From positions 248,001-312,000 of the forward strand of contig NZ_JAHXGQ010000001.1 of the NCBI RefSeq assembly GCF_019375475.1: 64,000 nucleotides of DNA. The letters run 5' to 3'. The notes under the pieces were generated by a model. It made no database searches, was not told the DNA's origin, and worked only from the letters and a program-made list of their open reading frames with translations. Position 1 is the first letter of the stretch, and each line of letters starts with the position of its first letter. Of the stretch, positions 30,892-39,275 are shown one piece after another. The DNA is from Saccharothrix obliqua (GTDB taxonomy: Bacteria; Actinomycetota; Actinomycetes; Mycobacteriales; Pseudonocardiaceae). The translations under genes were made by a program, and so were the position numbers.

Positions 30892-31932
30892 ATGGCACGC
30901 ACCGGGGAGAAAACCCGGCGGACGGTGTTCGCGCCGCGCATCGCGGAGCTTTTCCGGGCGCACCGGGGCGAACCGCTGTTCCGCCTCGAACCGGACACCA
31001 TCGGCGTCGCGGGGCCCGACCTGATGGACGCGCTCCTGCGCGCCCGGCCCGCCAACGCCGAGGAGCGGCCCACGTTCAAACCCGTGCTGGGCCGCCACGT
31101 CACGCGTGCCGAGTCGGCCGCGCTCATGCGCGCCGTCGGCGCCGACGTCCGCGCCGCGCTGGGCACACCGCCCACACCGGACCCGGCCGCGCTGGTCGGC
31201 CGGTGGCCGGGCGTGGCCCACAACTACCTGCGGGACCTGGTGTTCGGCCGGGAGCACCGCCGGTTCCGGGTCCTCGTGGACCGCCGGCTCGAACTCACCC
31301 CGAAGATCACCTGGGCCGCGGTCACCACGGGCGCGGCGATGCTGTGGCGACCGGGCTCCGGCCCGACGTCCCACCTCGCGTCGCTGGTGCTCGACGCGGA
31401 CAACTTCCCCGACCGGCGGTTCGCGATGTACCTGTACCGCCGGGTTGCCGCGCCGGTGTGCTTCACGGTCGCGGCGCTCGTCACCAACGCGTTGTGGCTC
31501 GGTGCGCCGTTCGACGACGACACCCCGAACCGGCACCTGATCGACGAGGCGCTGCGCCTGCTGCCACCGTCCTGGAACATCCTGCGCGTCGCGTCACCGG
31601 AGTTCGGCGCGGTGGACCGGCGGATCGGGGCGGCCGACGACGTGCTGCTGCTGCCGCTGCTCAGCCACCGCGACCCGGCGCTGTGGGACGACCCGGACGG
31701 GTTCCGGCCGGAGCGCTGGCGCGGGCTCGACCCCGACCACGCGCCCGGCTACCTCCCGTTCGGCCACGTCCGCGAGCGCTGCTGGGGCCGCAACATGGTG
31801 CTGCCGCTGGCCGAGCACCTGCTGGACGCGGTGCGCCGCGGCGGACTCACCGTCGACCCGCGCCAGACCACCGGCCGGGTGCCGCTGGACGGCCTGCTGG
31901 AGGTGGCGGACGTCCGGGTGGTCCGGCGCTAG
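30892..31932 (+). CDS. short divergent cytochrome P450, RiPP-crosslinking
   Basis: 346 residues, against about 400 for typical actinomycete P450s. The heme site is FGHVRERCWG with thiolate C297; the usual Gly (FGxG) and the His/Arg two before Cys are Val and Glu. K-helix E219-ALR-R222 and FRPERW are present. The I-helix region (AALVTNALWLGAP) lacks the normal acid-alcohol (D/E)T pair. Together with the upstream AWYGWL precursor this fits the P450s that make biaryl and C-N bonds in atropopeptides. The ATG at 30892 follows GGGGGA. Its stop overlaps the purU stop (CTAG). Confidence 0.88.
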   Translation: MARTGEKTRRTVFAPRIAELFRAHRGEPLFRLEPDTIGVAGPDLMDALLRARPANAEERPTFKPVLGRHVTRAESAALMRAVGADVRAALGTPPTPDPAALVGRWPGVAHNYLRDLVFGREHRRFRVLVDRRLELTPKITWAAVTTGAAMLWRPGSGPTSHLASLVLDADNFPDRRFAMYLYRRVAAPVCFTVAALVTNALWLGAPFDDDTPNRHLIDEALRLLPPSWNILRVASPEFGAVDRRIGAADDVLLLPLLSHRDPALWDDPDGFRPERWRGLDPDHAPGYLPFGHVRERCWGRNMVLPLAEHLLDAVRRGGLTVDPRQTTGRVPLDGLLEVADVRVVRR

Positions 31933-32810
31933 AAGATGACGGTCCGGTTGCCGTGCACCAGCACCCGGTCCTCCAGGTGCCACCGCAGACCACGCGCCAG
32001 CACCACCTTCTCGATGTCGCGGCCCTTGCGCACCATGTCCGGGATCGAGTCGCCGTGGTCCACCCGGATCACGTCCTGCTCGACGATCGGGCCCTGGTCC
32101 AGGTCGGCCGTCACGTAGTGGCACGTCGCGCCGACCAGCTTCACGCCCCGCCCGTGCGCCTGGTGGTAGGGCCGCGCGCCGACGAACGACGGCAGGAAGC
32201 TGTGGTGGATGTTCAACGCCCGGCCCGCCCAGTCCGCGCACAGCTCGGTCGGCAGGATCTGCATGAAGCGCGCCAGCACCACGGCGTGCGGCCGGTGCGC
32301 GTCCACGAGCTGCCGCAGCTGCGCGAACGCCGCCAGCCGCCCCTCCGGGTCGTTGGCCGGGAACGGCACGTGGTGGAACGGGATGCCGTGCGCCCGCGTG
32401 ATGTCCGCCAGGTCGGCGTGGTTGCCGATCACGGCGGGCACGTCCACGTCCAGCTCGCGCGAGGCGACCCGGCCCAGCAGGTCGTACAGGCAGTGCCCCT
32501 CCTTGGACACCAGCAACACCACCCGCCGCCGCTCGCCGGTGTCGGTGACCCGCCAGTTGGCCTGCGCGCCCAGCTCGCGCGCCACCAGCCCGAACCGCGC
32601 CCGCAGTTCGTCCACGCCGAACGGCAGCGAGTCGGCACGCACCTCCTGGCGGGTGAAGAACCAGTTCGTCGCCGGGTCGGTGTGGTAGGCCGCCTCCACG
32701 ATCCAACCGCCGTGCTCGGCCAGGAACGAGGAGATCCGGGCCACGATGCCGGTGCGGTCCGGGCAACCGAAGGTGATCACGTAGCGGCGTTCAGGCTGGG
32801 GCACGGCCAC
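31929..32810 (-). CDS. purU: formyltetrahydrofolate deformylase
   Basis: 293 residues. An N-terminal ACT domain (YVITFGCPDRTGIVARISSFLAEHGGWI) is followed by a formyltransferase-type catalytic domain, with VIGNHADL, RFMQILP, LNIHHSFLPSFVGARPYHQAHGRGVKLVGATCHYVT and DLDQGPIVEQDV. PurU hydrolyses 10-formyl-THF to formate and THF, balancing one-carbon pools and feeding purine synthesis. It is convergent with the P450 gene, with stops overlapping. The MDMPI-family gene ends 6 bp away from its start. Confidence 0.95.
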   Translation of the reverse strand: MAVPQPERRYVITFGCPDRTGIVARISSFLAEHGGWIVEAAYHTDPATNWFFTRQEVRADSLPFGVDELRARFGLVARELGAQANWRVTDTGERRRVVLLVSKEGHCLYDLLGRVASRELDVDVPAVIGNHADLADITRAHGIPFHHVPFPANDPEGRLAAFAQLRQLVDAHRPHAVVLARFMQILPTELCADWAGRALNIHHSFLPSFVGARPYHQAHGRGVKLVGATCHYVTADLDQGPIVEQDVIRVDHGDSIPDMVRKGRDIEKVVLARGLRWHLEDRVLVHGNRTVIF

Positions 32811-32816
32811 GAGTAT

Positions 32817-33536
32817 CTACGGTCGGGGCAACGCGTCGAGCAGCGACCTGTCGCCGGCGACGTCCACACCGCTCGGCCGACCCCACGCGGCCCGGTACAA
32901 CGCGTCCGCCGTGCCCGTCACGGTGACGTCCGCGCCGTTCGCCGCCGGGACGACCCGGGGTGCTTCGCCCGGTGTGACGTGCAGCTCCCACACCCGGTCC
33001 ACGTCGGTGGCGTGCCACCGCAGCCGCCCGGCCCTGGTGACCGGCTTGCGCTGCGTCGCGCGCACCACCAGCCGGGTCAGGAACTCGTCCACGCCGTCGG
33101 CCGCGAACTCCGGGTCGTAGAGCGGGTCCGGTACCGCGGTGTCCGGGCGGGCGTGTTCGGCGTCCAGGCGGTGGATGGCGATCTCGTGCGCCTGCCGCCG
33201 GGCCCAGAAGGCGGCGGTGCGTGGTCCGACGAACGTCCACGCGGGTGTGTCGGGCGTGGCCGCGGTGAGCGCGCCGTGCAGCTCGGCGAAGCGGGCGTCC
33301 CACCACGCCAGCACGTCGTCCCACCCGTCGGGCGGCGCCGGGGCGGGTGGGCGTTCGCCGTCGGGTGGCGTGCGCAACGCGGCCAGCGCCCACGAGTGCA
33401 CGGAGGCCAGGTGGCGCACCAGGTCACGCACGTCCCAGCCGGGGCAGGTGGGCACCGGCGCACCGGGCCCGGCGGCCGTCGCGGCGGCCCGCAGCGCCCG
33501 GTACTGGAGATCCGCTTGGTCGAGGAAGTACCGCAC
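32817..33536 (-). CDS. maleylpyruvate isomerase (MDMPI) family protein
   Basis: 239 residues. The N-terminal DinB-like four-helix bundle of the mycothiol-dependent family has VPTCPGWDVRDLVRHLASVHSWA, then WARRQAHEIAIHRLDAE with the metal-type histidines. The C-terminal MDMPI domain follows (VWELHVTP and VTGTADALYRAAWGR). Members use mycothiol as cofactor, which fits mshA in the same window; the substrate is usually unknown. It lies 6 bp upstream of purU on the same strand, so the two are probably co-transcribed. Confidence 0.85.
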   Translation of the reverse strand: MRYFLDQADLQYRALRAAATAAGPGAPVPTCPGWDVRDLVRHLASVHSWALAALRTPPDGERPPAPAPPDGWDDVLAWWDARFAELHGALTAATPDTPAWTFVGPRTAAFWARRQAHEIAIHRLDAEHARPDTAVPDPLYDPEFAADGVDEFLTRLVVRATQRKPVTRAGRLRWHATDVDRVWELHVTPGEAPRVVPAANGADVTVTGTADALYRAAWGRPSGVDVAGDRSLLDALPRP

Positions 33537-33544
33537 TCGGCCAG

Positions 33545-33744
33545 CCTAGGGCTTGTTCTCGCCGGATGTGGTCGGTCTTTCCCGCGCCGGCGGGGGTCCT
33601 GGAGGCTGCGGCCCCGCGAAACTTTCAGGGAGCCTGCCTGATAGTTGGCGCCCTGCCGCTAGGCGGCGAGGGAGCCCTGCCTGAGCGCTGTCCTCCCGCG
33701 CCGGCGGGGGCGGGTCGCGCTTCGGTTTGAGGACACGCCCTAGG
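33545..33744. mobile_element. MITE-like element of about 200 bp
   Basis: Terminal inverted repeats CCTAGGGCTTGTTCTC (33545-33560) and GAGGACACGCCCTAGG (33729-33744) match at 14 of 16 positions. Both ends carry CTAG, which could be target sequence. Inside, a 17-bp direct repeat TCCCGCGCCGGCGGGGG occurs near each end, and the related GGAGCCTGCCTGA / GGAGCCCTGCCTGA occur between them. There is no ORF. The form suggests a non-autonomous relative of an IS5-like transposon. Its right CTAG supplies the TAG stop of the methyltransferase gene. Confidence 0.55.
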
Positions 33745-34546
33745 GTCGCACCGAGTCCCACGGCACCGTGAGTTCGCCCAACCGCCACCGCCGCCGGTCG
33801 TCCAGGACGGGCCAGCGCTCGGACAGCAACGCCGCCGCCTCCACCCACCGGGCACGCGGGCCGTACGGCGCGAACGTCGCCGCCGTCGCCCAGCACGCGT
33901 CCAACTCGGCGAGCAGGGCGTGCACGCGCTCACCCGGCACGTTGCGGTGGATCAACGCCTTCGGCAGGCGCTCCGCCAGATCACCCGGCGTCTCCAGGTC
34001 GGCGGGCAGGCAGGACAGGGTCAACGTGCGCGGCCCGTCCTCGGCGGTCAGCGCGACCCACGCGCAGCGGCGTCCGATCTCGTCGCACGTGCCCTCCACC
34101 AGCACACCACCGGGCGCGAGCCGGCCGAGCATCGTGGTCCACGCCTCGTTCGCCTGCTCCTCGGTGTACTGGCGCAGCACGTTGAACGCGCGCAGCAGCA
34201 CCGGGCGGCGACCGGCCAGCTCGAAACCGCCGCGGCGGAACTCCAGGCGGGGCGGGTCGGCGACGGCCGCGCCCGCCGCGACCCGCTCCGGGTCCAGCTC
34301 CAGGCCGAGCACGCGCAGGTCCGGGCGCAGCGGTCGGAGGCGGTCCGCCAGCTCGACCGTGGTGACCGGCGACGAGCCGTAGCCGAGGTCGACCACCAGC
34401 GGGTCGGCGGTGTCGCGCAGCAGGTCGCCGCACGCGTGCGCCACCCACCGGTCGACCCGGCGGAGGCGGTTCGGGTTCGTGGTGCCCCTGGTCGGCAGGC
34501 CGAGCGCGCGGGCCCGGCCGGCCGCTAGGCGTGGCGCGCGAGCCAT
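33740..34546 (-). CDS. class I SAM-dependent methyltransferase
   Basis: 268 residues. A Rossmann SAM motif LVVDLGYGSSPVTTVELA is followed by acidic LGLELDPERV, then FNVLRQYTEEQA and LAPGGVLVEGTCDEIGRR. Only class membership can be stated. The gene starts inside the DUF2505 gene (22-bp overlap) and runs with it, a pair often seen upstream of murB in actinobacteria. The last codon and stop (CCC TAG) lie in the end of the MITE-like element. Confidence 0.8.
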   Translation of the reverse strand: MARAPRLAAGRARALGLPTRGTTNPNRLRRVDRWVAHACGDLLRDTADPLVVDLGYGSSPVTTVELADRLRPLRPDLRVLGLELDPERVAAGAAVADPPRLEFRRGGFELAGRRPVLLRAFNVLRQYTEEQANEAWTTMLGRLAPGGVLVEGTCDEIGRRCAWVALTAEDGPRTLTLSCLPADLETPGDLAERLPKALIHRNVPGERVHALLAELDACWATAATFAPYGPRARWVEAAALLSERWPVLDDRRRWRLGELTVPWDSVRP

Positions 34547-35022
34547 TCGGCGGTGAACCCGGTCTCCTCGTCCAGCAGCCGCGCCACCTGCTCCGCGACC
34601 ATCTTCTCCAGCTTGCCGCCGAGCAGCGGGACACCCACCTTGACCTGACCCGCGAGGGTGAGGGTGCTCCCACCACCGGGCGCGTCGGCGAGCGTGATCG
34701 TGCCGTCCAGGCGGCCCGGCACGCCGGTCAGCACCACCTCGACGGTGCCCGTGAACCCGGCCTCGGTCCAGCTCTCGGCGCGGTCGACCACCAGGTCGCC
34801 ACCGAGCACACCGCGCACCGCCTGCGGCAGCTTGTCCGCCGGCACGCCCTGCCTGAGCTGGTAGGACGTCGTGCCGCCGGTGGTGGTGAACGCCACCAGC
34901 GCCGCGCCGGCCCCGCCCATGGCCGCGAGCCGGTCCCGGAGGAAGGTCTCGTCGACGAGGGCGGCGTACACGTCCGACGCCGGCCGCGGGGACGTCGTCT
35001 GGTGCTCGATGCGGCGTGCCAT
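34525..35022 (-). CDS. DUF2505 (START/SRPBCC-like) protein
   Basis: 165 residues. It starts ARRIEHQTTSPRPASDVYAALVDETFLRDRLAAMGG and ends with VKVGVPLLGGKLEKMVAEQVARLLDEE, both typical of DUF2505. The fold is START/Bet v1-like and probably binds a hydrophobic ligand. It resembles Rv0481c, which likewise lies just before murB. It diverges from murB with only 25 bp between start codons. Confidence 0.85.
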   Translation of the reverse strand: MARRIEHQTTSPRPASDVYAALVDETFLRDRLAAMGGAGAALVAFTTTGGTTSYQLRQGVPADKLPQAVRGVLGGDLVVDRAESWTEAGFTGTVEVVLTGVPGRLDGTITLADAPGGGSTLTLAGQVKVGVPLLGGKLEKMVAEQVARLLDEETGFTAEWLARHA

Positions 35023-35047
35023 GGCGCGAAGGCTACCGTTGGCGGTC

Positions 35048-36139
35048 GTGACCACCCCGCTGTCCAGTGCCCGAGCGCGTGCCCACGTGCCGCTGGCCGA
35101 GCGCACCACGCTGCGGCTCGGTGGGCCCGCGGCGCGGTTCGTCCGCGCCACCACCTCCGCCGAACTCGTCGACGCCGTGCGCGCGCTCGACGTGGCGGGC
35201 GAACCCCTCCTGCTGCTCGGCGGCGGCTCCAACCTCGTGGTGGGCGACGCCGGTTTCCCGGGCACCGCCGTGCAGGTGGCGACCCGCGGCCGGCGGCTCG
35301 ACCCGCTCGGCGACGGCCTCGTGCAGCTGACCGTCGAGGCGGGCGAGGACTGGGACGCCGTGGTCGCCGAGGCCGTGTCGCAGGGCCTGGGCGGGTTGGA
35401 GTGCCTGTCCGGCATACCCGGCCAGGTCGGCGCGACACCGGTGCAGAACGTCGGCGCGTACGGCGTGGAGGTCGCGCAGGTGCTCACGTCGGTCGACCTG
35501 CTGGACCGCCGCACGGGCCGCGTGCACCAGCGGCCCGCCGAGGCGCTGGGCCTGGCCTACCGCACGAGTGTGCTGAAGGGCACGGACCACGCGGTGGTGC
35601 TGCGTGCCCGGTACGCGTTGACCTCCGGCGGGCAGTCCGCGCCCATCCGGTACGCCGAGCTGGCACGCGTCCTCGGCGTCGCGCACGGCGACCGCGTGCC
35701 CGCCGACGCGGCGCGGCAGGCCGTGCTGGAACTGCGGCGCGGCAAGGGGATGGTGCTCGACGCGGCCGACCACGACACGTGGAGCGCGGGTTCCTTCTTC
35801 ACCAACCCGGTGCTGGACGACTCGACGCTGACCGGTGTCCTGATCCGGATCGCGGAACGGCTCGGCAGGCACGTCGACGTGCCGACCTACCCGGCGGGTC
35901 CGGGGCAGCGCAAGCTGTCCGCCGCGTGGCTGATCGAACGCGCCGGCTTCACCCGCGGCCACCGGGGTCCCGGCGGGCGGGTCGCGTTGTCCGGCAAGCA
36001 CACCCTGGCCCTGACCAACCGCGGCGGCGCGTCCACCGAGGACCTGCTGGACCTGGCGCGCGAAGTGCGCGACGGGGTGCGCGCGGCGTTCGGCGTGGAG
36101 CTGCGGCCCGAGCCGGTGCTGGTGGGGTGCGAGATCTGA
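35048..36139 (+). CDS. murB: UDP-N-acetylenolpyruvoylglucosamine reductase
   Basis: 363 residues. The FAD-binding domain has TTLRLGGPAARFV and LLLGGGSNLVV, then GLGGLECLSGIPGQVGATPVQNVGAYG. The C-terminal substrate domain has AGSFFTNPV with the proton-donor Ser, and KLSAAWLIERAGF. It reduces UDP-GlcNAc-enolpyruvate to UDP-MurNAc with NADPH, the second committed step of peptidoglycan precursor synthesis. A GTG start at 35048 is used. The genomic position equals Rv0482. Confidence 0.96.
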   Translation: MTTPLSSARARAHVPLAERTTLRLGGPAARFVRATTSAELVDAVRALDVAGEPLLLLGGGSNLVVGDAGFPGTAVQVATRGRRLDPLGDGLVQLTVEAGEDWDAVVAEAVSQGLGGLECLSGIPGQVGATPVQNVGAYGVEVAQVLTSVDLLDRRTGRVHQRPAEALGLAYRTSVLKGTDHAVVLRARYALTSGGQSAPIRYAELARVLGVAHGDRVPADAARQAVLELRRGKGMVLDAADHDTWSAGSFFTNPVLDDSTLTGVLIRIAERLGRHVDVPTYPAGPGQRKLSAAWLIERAGFTRGHRGPGGRVALSGKHTLALTNRGGASTEDLLDLAREVRDGVRAAFGVELRPEPVLVGCEI

Positions 36140-36231
36140 GCCCAGCGGACCCGACCGGCCGAACGGGTGACTGGGTGTGACGAAACTTCACTGCGCGCGT
36201 TTCATGGAGTCAGAGGTAGTTGGAGGTCGTC

Positions 36232-37188
36232 ATGGCAGGCGACGGGCGCGCGGTGGTCAGGCCGATCAAGCGGCTGGTCGAGGACGACTTCCTGGGGCGG
36301 CCCGGGGTCGTCGGCGTCGACATCGGTGAGAAGGTCGTGGGCGGGCGCGGCACCGGGGTGCCCGCCATCGTGGTGTACGTGCGGCGCAAGCGGTCCGCCG
36401 CTCGGTTCACCATTCCGCCGGACGTGCTGGGCGTGCCGACGGACGTCGTGGAGGACACGTTCCTGCCGCACCACACGCTCGCCTCGCCGGAGGGCGTGAG
36501 CGGCGCGGAGCGGCACGAGCTGCTGCTCGGCGGGATCGGCGTCGGGCCGAGCCGGGCGGTGCGGCTGGTGCCGCCGGACGTGCCGGCGGTCGACGACTAC
36601 CTGGTGGCGGGCACCCTGGGGGCTTTCGTCACACCACGCGGGAAGCGCCGGACCATGGCGCTGACGGCGTTCCACATCGCGTGCGTGGACGACGCGTGGG
36701 CCGTCGGCGACCCGATGGTCCACCCGTCCCGCGTGGACGGCGGGCACCCGTACCGCGACCGGATCGGCGTGCTCGCGCGGGCGGCGCTGTCCGGGACCGT
36801 GGACGCCGCCGCGATCCTGCTCACCACACCACGCACGCGGCCCGAGGTGGTGGGGCTCGGAACCGTTGCGGGGCCGGGCAAGGCGCGGGTCGGGCAGCAC
36901 GTGCGCAAGCGCGGCCGGACGACGGCGCTCACCGAGGGCGTGGTGGCGTCCACCGACGCGGCGATCACGCTGGACTTCGGGGTCGGGCTGGGCGTGCGGA
37001 CGCTGCGCGACCAGATCCGCGTGGAGGGGCCGTTCGGCTACCACGGTGATTCCGGCGCGGTGCTGCTGGACGACGCGAACCACGTGGTCGGCCTGTACTG
37101 CGGCGGCAGCCGGTCGCGGGCGTTCGCCAACCCCATCGCGAACGTCCTCGACCAGCTCGACGTGGACCTGCTGCCCGTGGAGCCGTGA
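36232..37188 (+). CDS. trypsin-like serine peptidase, cytoplasmic
   Basis: 318 residues. The C-terminal half has a chymotrypsin-like core: LTAFHIACVDD (catalytic His candidate), and GYHGDSGAVLLDDANHVVGLYCGG with the GDSGA nucleophile and following strand. The N-terminal half (PGVVGVDIGEKVVGGRGTGVPAIVVYVRRK) resembles the propeptide-like domain of similar actinomycete proteins. No signal peptide is seen. It may act in NACHT/conflict-type or housekeeping proteolysis; the target is unknown. The ATG at 36232 has a GGAGG Shine-Dalgarno 5 nt upstream. Confidence 0.72.
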   Translation: MAGDGRAVVRPIKRLVEDDFLGRPGVVGVDIGEKVVGGRGTGVPAIVVYVRRKRSAARFTIPPDVLGVPTDVVEDTFLPHHTLASPEGVSGAERHELLLGGIGVGPSRAVRLVPPDVPAVDDYLVAGTLGAFVTPRGKRRTMALTAFHIACVDDAWAVGDPMVHPSRVDGGHPYRDRIGVLARAALSGTVDAAAILLTTPRTRPEVVGLGTVAGPGKARVGQHVRKRGRTTALTEGVVASTDAAITLDFGVGLGVRTLRDQIRVEGPFGYHGDSGAVLLDDANHVVGLYCGGSRSRAFANPIANVLDQLDVDLLPVEP

Positions 37189-37197
37189 CGCCGGCGG

Positions 37198-37929
37198 TCA
37201 GCCCCGGTGCACCCGGCTCGCCGACGCCTGCGCCCGCGGCTTCAGCTCGATGCGGTCCAGGTTCACGTGGGACGGCCGGGTCACCGCGAACGCGATGACG
37301 TCCGCCACGTCGTCGGCCGTGAGCGCCTCCACACCGGCGTACACGGCGGCGGCGCGGTCGGCGTCGCCGGCGAACCGGTTCACCGAGAAGTCCGTCTCCA
37401 CCATGCCGGGCAGGACTTCCGTCACGCGGACCGGCTGCCCCAGCAGTTCGCCGCGCAGCGTGCGGTGCAGCGCGGACTGCGCGTGCTTCGCCGACGTGTA
37501 GCCGGATCCGTTGTCGTACGCCTCGAACGCGGCCACCGACGTGACCGTGACGACGTGGCCGTCACCGGACGCGATCAAGGCCGGGAGCAGGCCCTTCGTC
37601 ACGCGCAGCGTGCCGAGGACGTTGGTCTCCCACATCCAGCGCCAGTCCTCCTCGTCGGCCGACAGCACCGGGTCCAGGCCACGCGCGCCACCCGCGTTGT
37701 TGACCAGCACGCGTGCTTCCGGCACGGCCGCGAGGAACGCCGCGACCGACGAGGGCGAGGTCACGTCCAGCTCGACGGCCGTCCCCCCGATGTCATCCGC
37801 GATAGTCTGGAGCAGGTCGAGCCGTCGGGCGCCCAGCACGACGTGGAACCCCTCGGCGGCGAGCCTGCGGGCGGTGGCCTCACCGATACCCGCGCTGGCT
37901 CCGGTGACGACTGCGATAGGACGGGTCAC
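37198..37929 (-). CDS. SDR-family oxidoreductase (Rv0484c-like)
   Basis: 243 residues, classical short-chain dehydrogenase. The NADP site is VVTGASAGIGEATA, with VLVNNAGGARG and the catalytic Ser-Tyr-Lys in VTSVAAFEAYDNGSGYTSAKHAQ, then LPGMVETDF. These are YdfG/serine-3-dehydrogenase-like enzymes. The substrate is not predictable. It starts with GTG at 37929, divergent from the L,D-transpeptidase gene as in M. tuberculosis (Rv0483/Rv0484c). Confidence 0.9.
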   Translation of the reverse strand: MTRPIAVVTGASAGIGEATARRLAAEGFHVVLGARRLDLLQTIADDIGGTAVELDVTSPSSVAAFLAAVPEARVLVNNAGGARGLDPVLSADEEDWRWMWETNVLGTLRVTKGLLPALIASGDGHVVTVTSVAAFEAYDNGSGYTSAKHAQSALHRTLRGELLGQPVRVTEVLPGMVETDFSVNRFAGDADRAAAVYAGVEALTADDVADVIAFAVTRPSHVNLDRIELKPRAQASASRVHRG

Positions 37930-38007
37930 AACGGCGATCCTAGGTGTGTGATGCGGAACACTCGCACCGAAAGCCCGGGTGGACGTCCTTCGTTCGGGAG
38001 GTCGAAA

Positions 38008-39153
38008 GTGCGCAAGAGACTGGCAGCGCTGCTGCTCGGTGTGGTTTTCCTCGCCGGCTGCTCCGCCGAGGTGCGATCCGGCACGCCCCAGGCGGAGGGC
38101 GGCGACCGCCCGCCCGTGGCGAAGTTCACCACCGCGCCCGCCGACGGCGCGACCGAGGTGCCGGTGAACCAACCGGTCCAGGTCACGGTGGCGGAGGGCG
38201 CCATCGACCAGGTCGCGCTGACCAACCCGGAGGGACAGCCCGTCGAGGGCAAGGTGTCCGACGACAAGAAGACGTGGACGAGCACCGAACCGCTCGGCTA
38301 CGGCAAGAGCTACGCCTACCAGGGCACCGCGACCGGCACCGACGGCAAGAAGGTCGAGCTGAAGGGCGCGTTCACCACGCTGACCCCGGCGTCGCAGGTG
38401 CGTGCCACGCTGTTCCCCGGCGACGACCAGACCGTCGGCGTCGCCGTGCCGATCATGGTCCGGTTCGAGGCGGACGTGACCGACCGCGCCAGCGCCGAGA
38501 AGGCGTTGACCGTGACGAACTCGGCGAACGTCAAGGGCGGTTGGGCGTGGCTCAACTCGCGCGAGGTGCACTACCGCCCGGAGACGTACTGGCCCGCGAA
38601 CACCAAGGTGCACGTCGAGGCCAAGCTGTACGGCGTGCCCTACGGCGGCGGCGCGTTCGGCAAGGCCGACGTGACGAGCGACTTCACCATCGGCCGCAAC
38701 CAGGTCGTGAAGATCGACACCCCGTCGCACCAGCTCGTGGTGCAGCGCGACGGGCAGACCGTGGCCACCTACCCGGCGTCGTTCGGCAAGGACGCCGACC
38801 CCGAGCTGACCACCCCGAACGGCACGTTCGTGGTGATGCAGAAGGACCCGCAGTTCAGCTTCGACAACCCGCGCTACGGCTACACCAACGTGCTGAAGAA
38901 GTGGGCGGTCCGCTTCTCCAACCACGGTGAGTTCATCCACGAGAACAACGACAACGCGGGCAACATCGGCCGGGCGAACACCTCGCACGGGTGCGCCAAC
39001 CTGCTGGAGGCCGACGCGAAGGCGTACTACGACAGCGCGCTGGTCGGCGACCCGGTCGAGGTCACCGGTTCGATCACCACGCTGCCCGCCCAGTACGACT
39101 GGTACGACTGGCAGGTCCCGTGGTCCCAGTGGCAGACCATGTCCGCCCTCTGA
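38008..39153 (+). CDS. lipoprotein L,D-transpeptidase (LprQ/Ldt-like)
   Basis: 381 residues. The signal has lipobox FLAGC with lipidated C18. Two Ig-like domains (PVNQPVQVTVAEG and the PGDDQTVGVAVPIMVRFEADV region) precede a YkuD catalytic domain with HGEFIHEN and SHGC (H327, C329). These enzymes form 3-3 meso-DAP crosslinks in peptidoglycan and resist most penicillins but not carbapenems. It ends in a Trp/Tyr-rich tail (YDWYDWQVPWSQW) as in mycobacterial Ldt proteins. The GTG at 38008 is supported by GGGAGG and the signal peptide; an upstream ATG (37951) is less likely. Confidence 0.92.
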   Translation: MRKRLAALLLGVVFLAGCSAEVRSGTPQAEGGDRPPVAKFTTAPADGATEVPVNQPVQVTVAEGAIDQVALTNPEGQPVEGKVSDDKKTWTSTEPLGYGKSYAYQGTATGTDGKKVELKGAFTTLTPASQVRATLFPGDDQTVGVAVPIMVRFEADVTDRASAEKALTVTNSANVKGGWAWLNSREVHYRPETYWPANTKVHVEAKLYGVPYGGGAFGKADVTSDFTIGRNQVVKIDTPSHQLVVQRDGQTVATYPASFGKDADPELTTPNGTFVVMQKDPQFSFDNPRYGYTNVLKKWAVRFSNHGEFIHENNDNAGNIGRANTSHGCANLLEADAKAYYDSALVGDPVEVTGSITTLPAQYDWYDWQVPWSQWQTMSAL

Positions 39154-39166
39154 CCCGACCCGCCTC

Positions 39167-39204
39167 CCACCGCCCGGACCGGCCACCGCCGCTCCGGGCG
39201 GTGG
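39167..39204 (+). terminator. terminator after the L,D-transpeptidase gene
   Basis: CCACCGCCCGGA (39167-39178) pairs perfectly with TCCGGGCGGTGG (39193-39204) around a 14-nt loop. It starts 14 bp after the stop codon. Confidence 0.7.
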
Positions 39205-39275
39205 CGTTCCCGGCCTGGTTGTGATGTGCGCATTCATCGGGAAGCGATGAAGTCGGTGCCGCGTTGTGGTAGGGC

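Noticed and set aside
32817-33536. Part of the RiPP cluster together with purU
   Set aside because: These genes run on the opposite strand, and purU and MDMPI proteins are general metabolism. Stops overlap the P450 gene only tail to tail.
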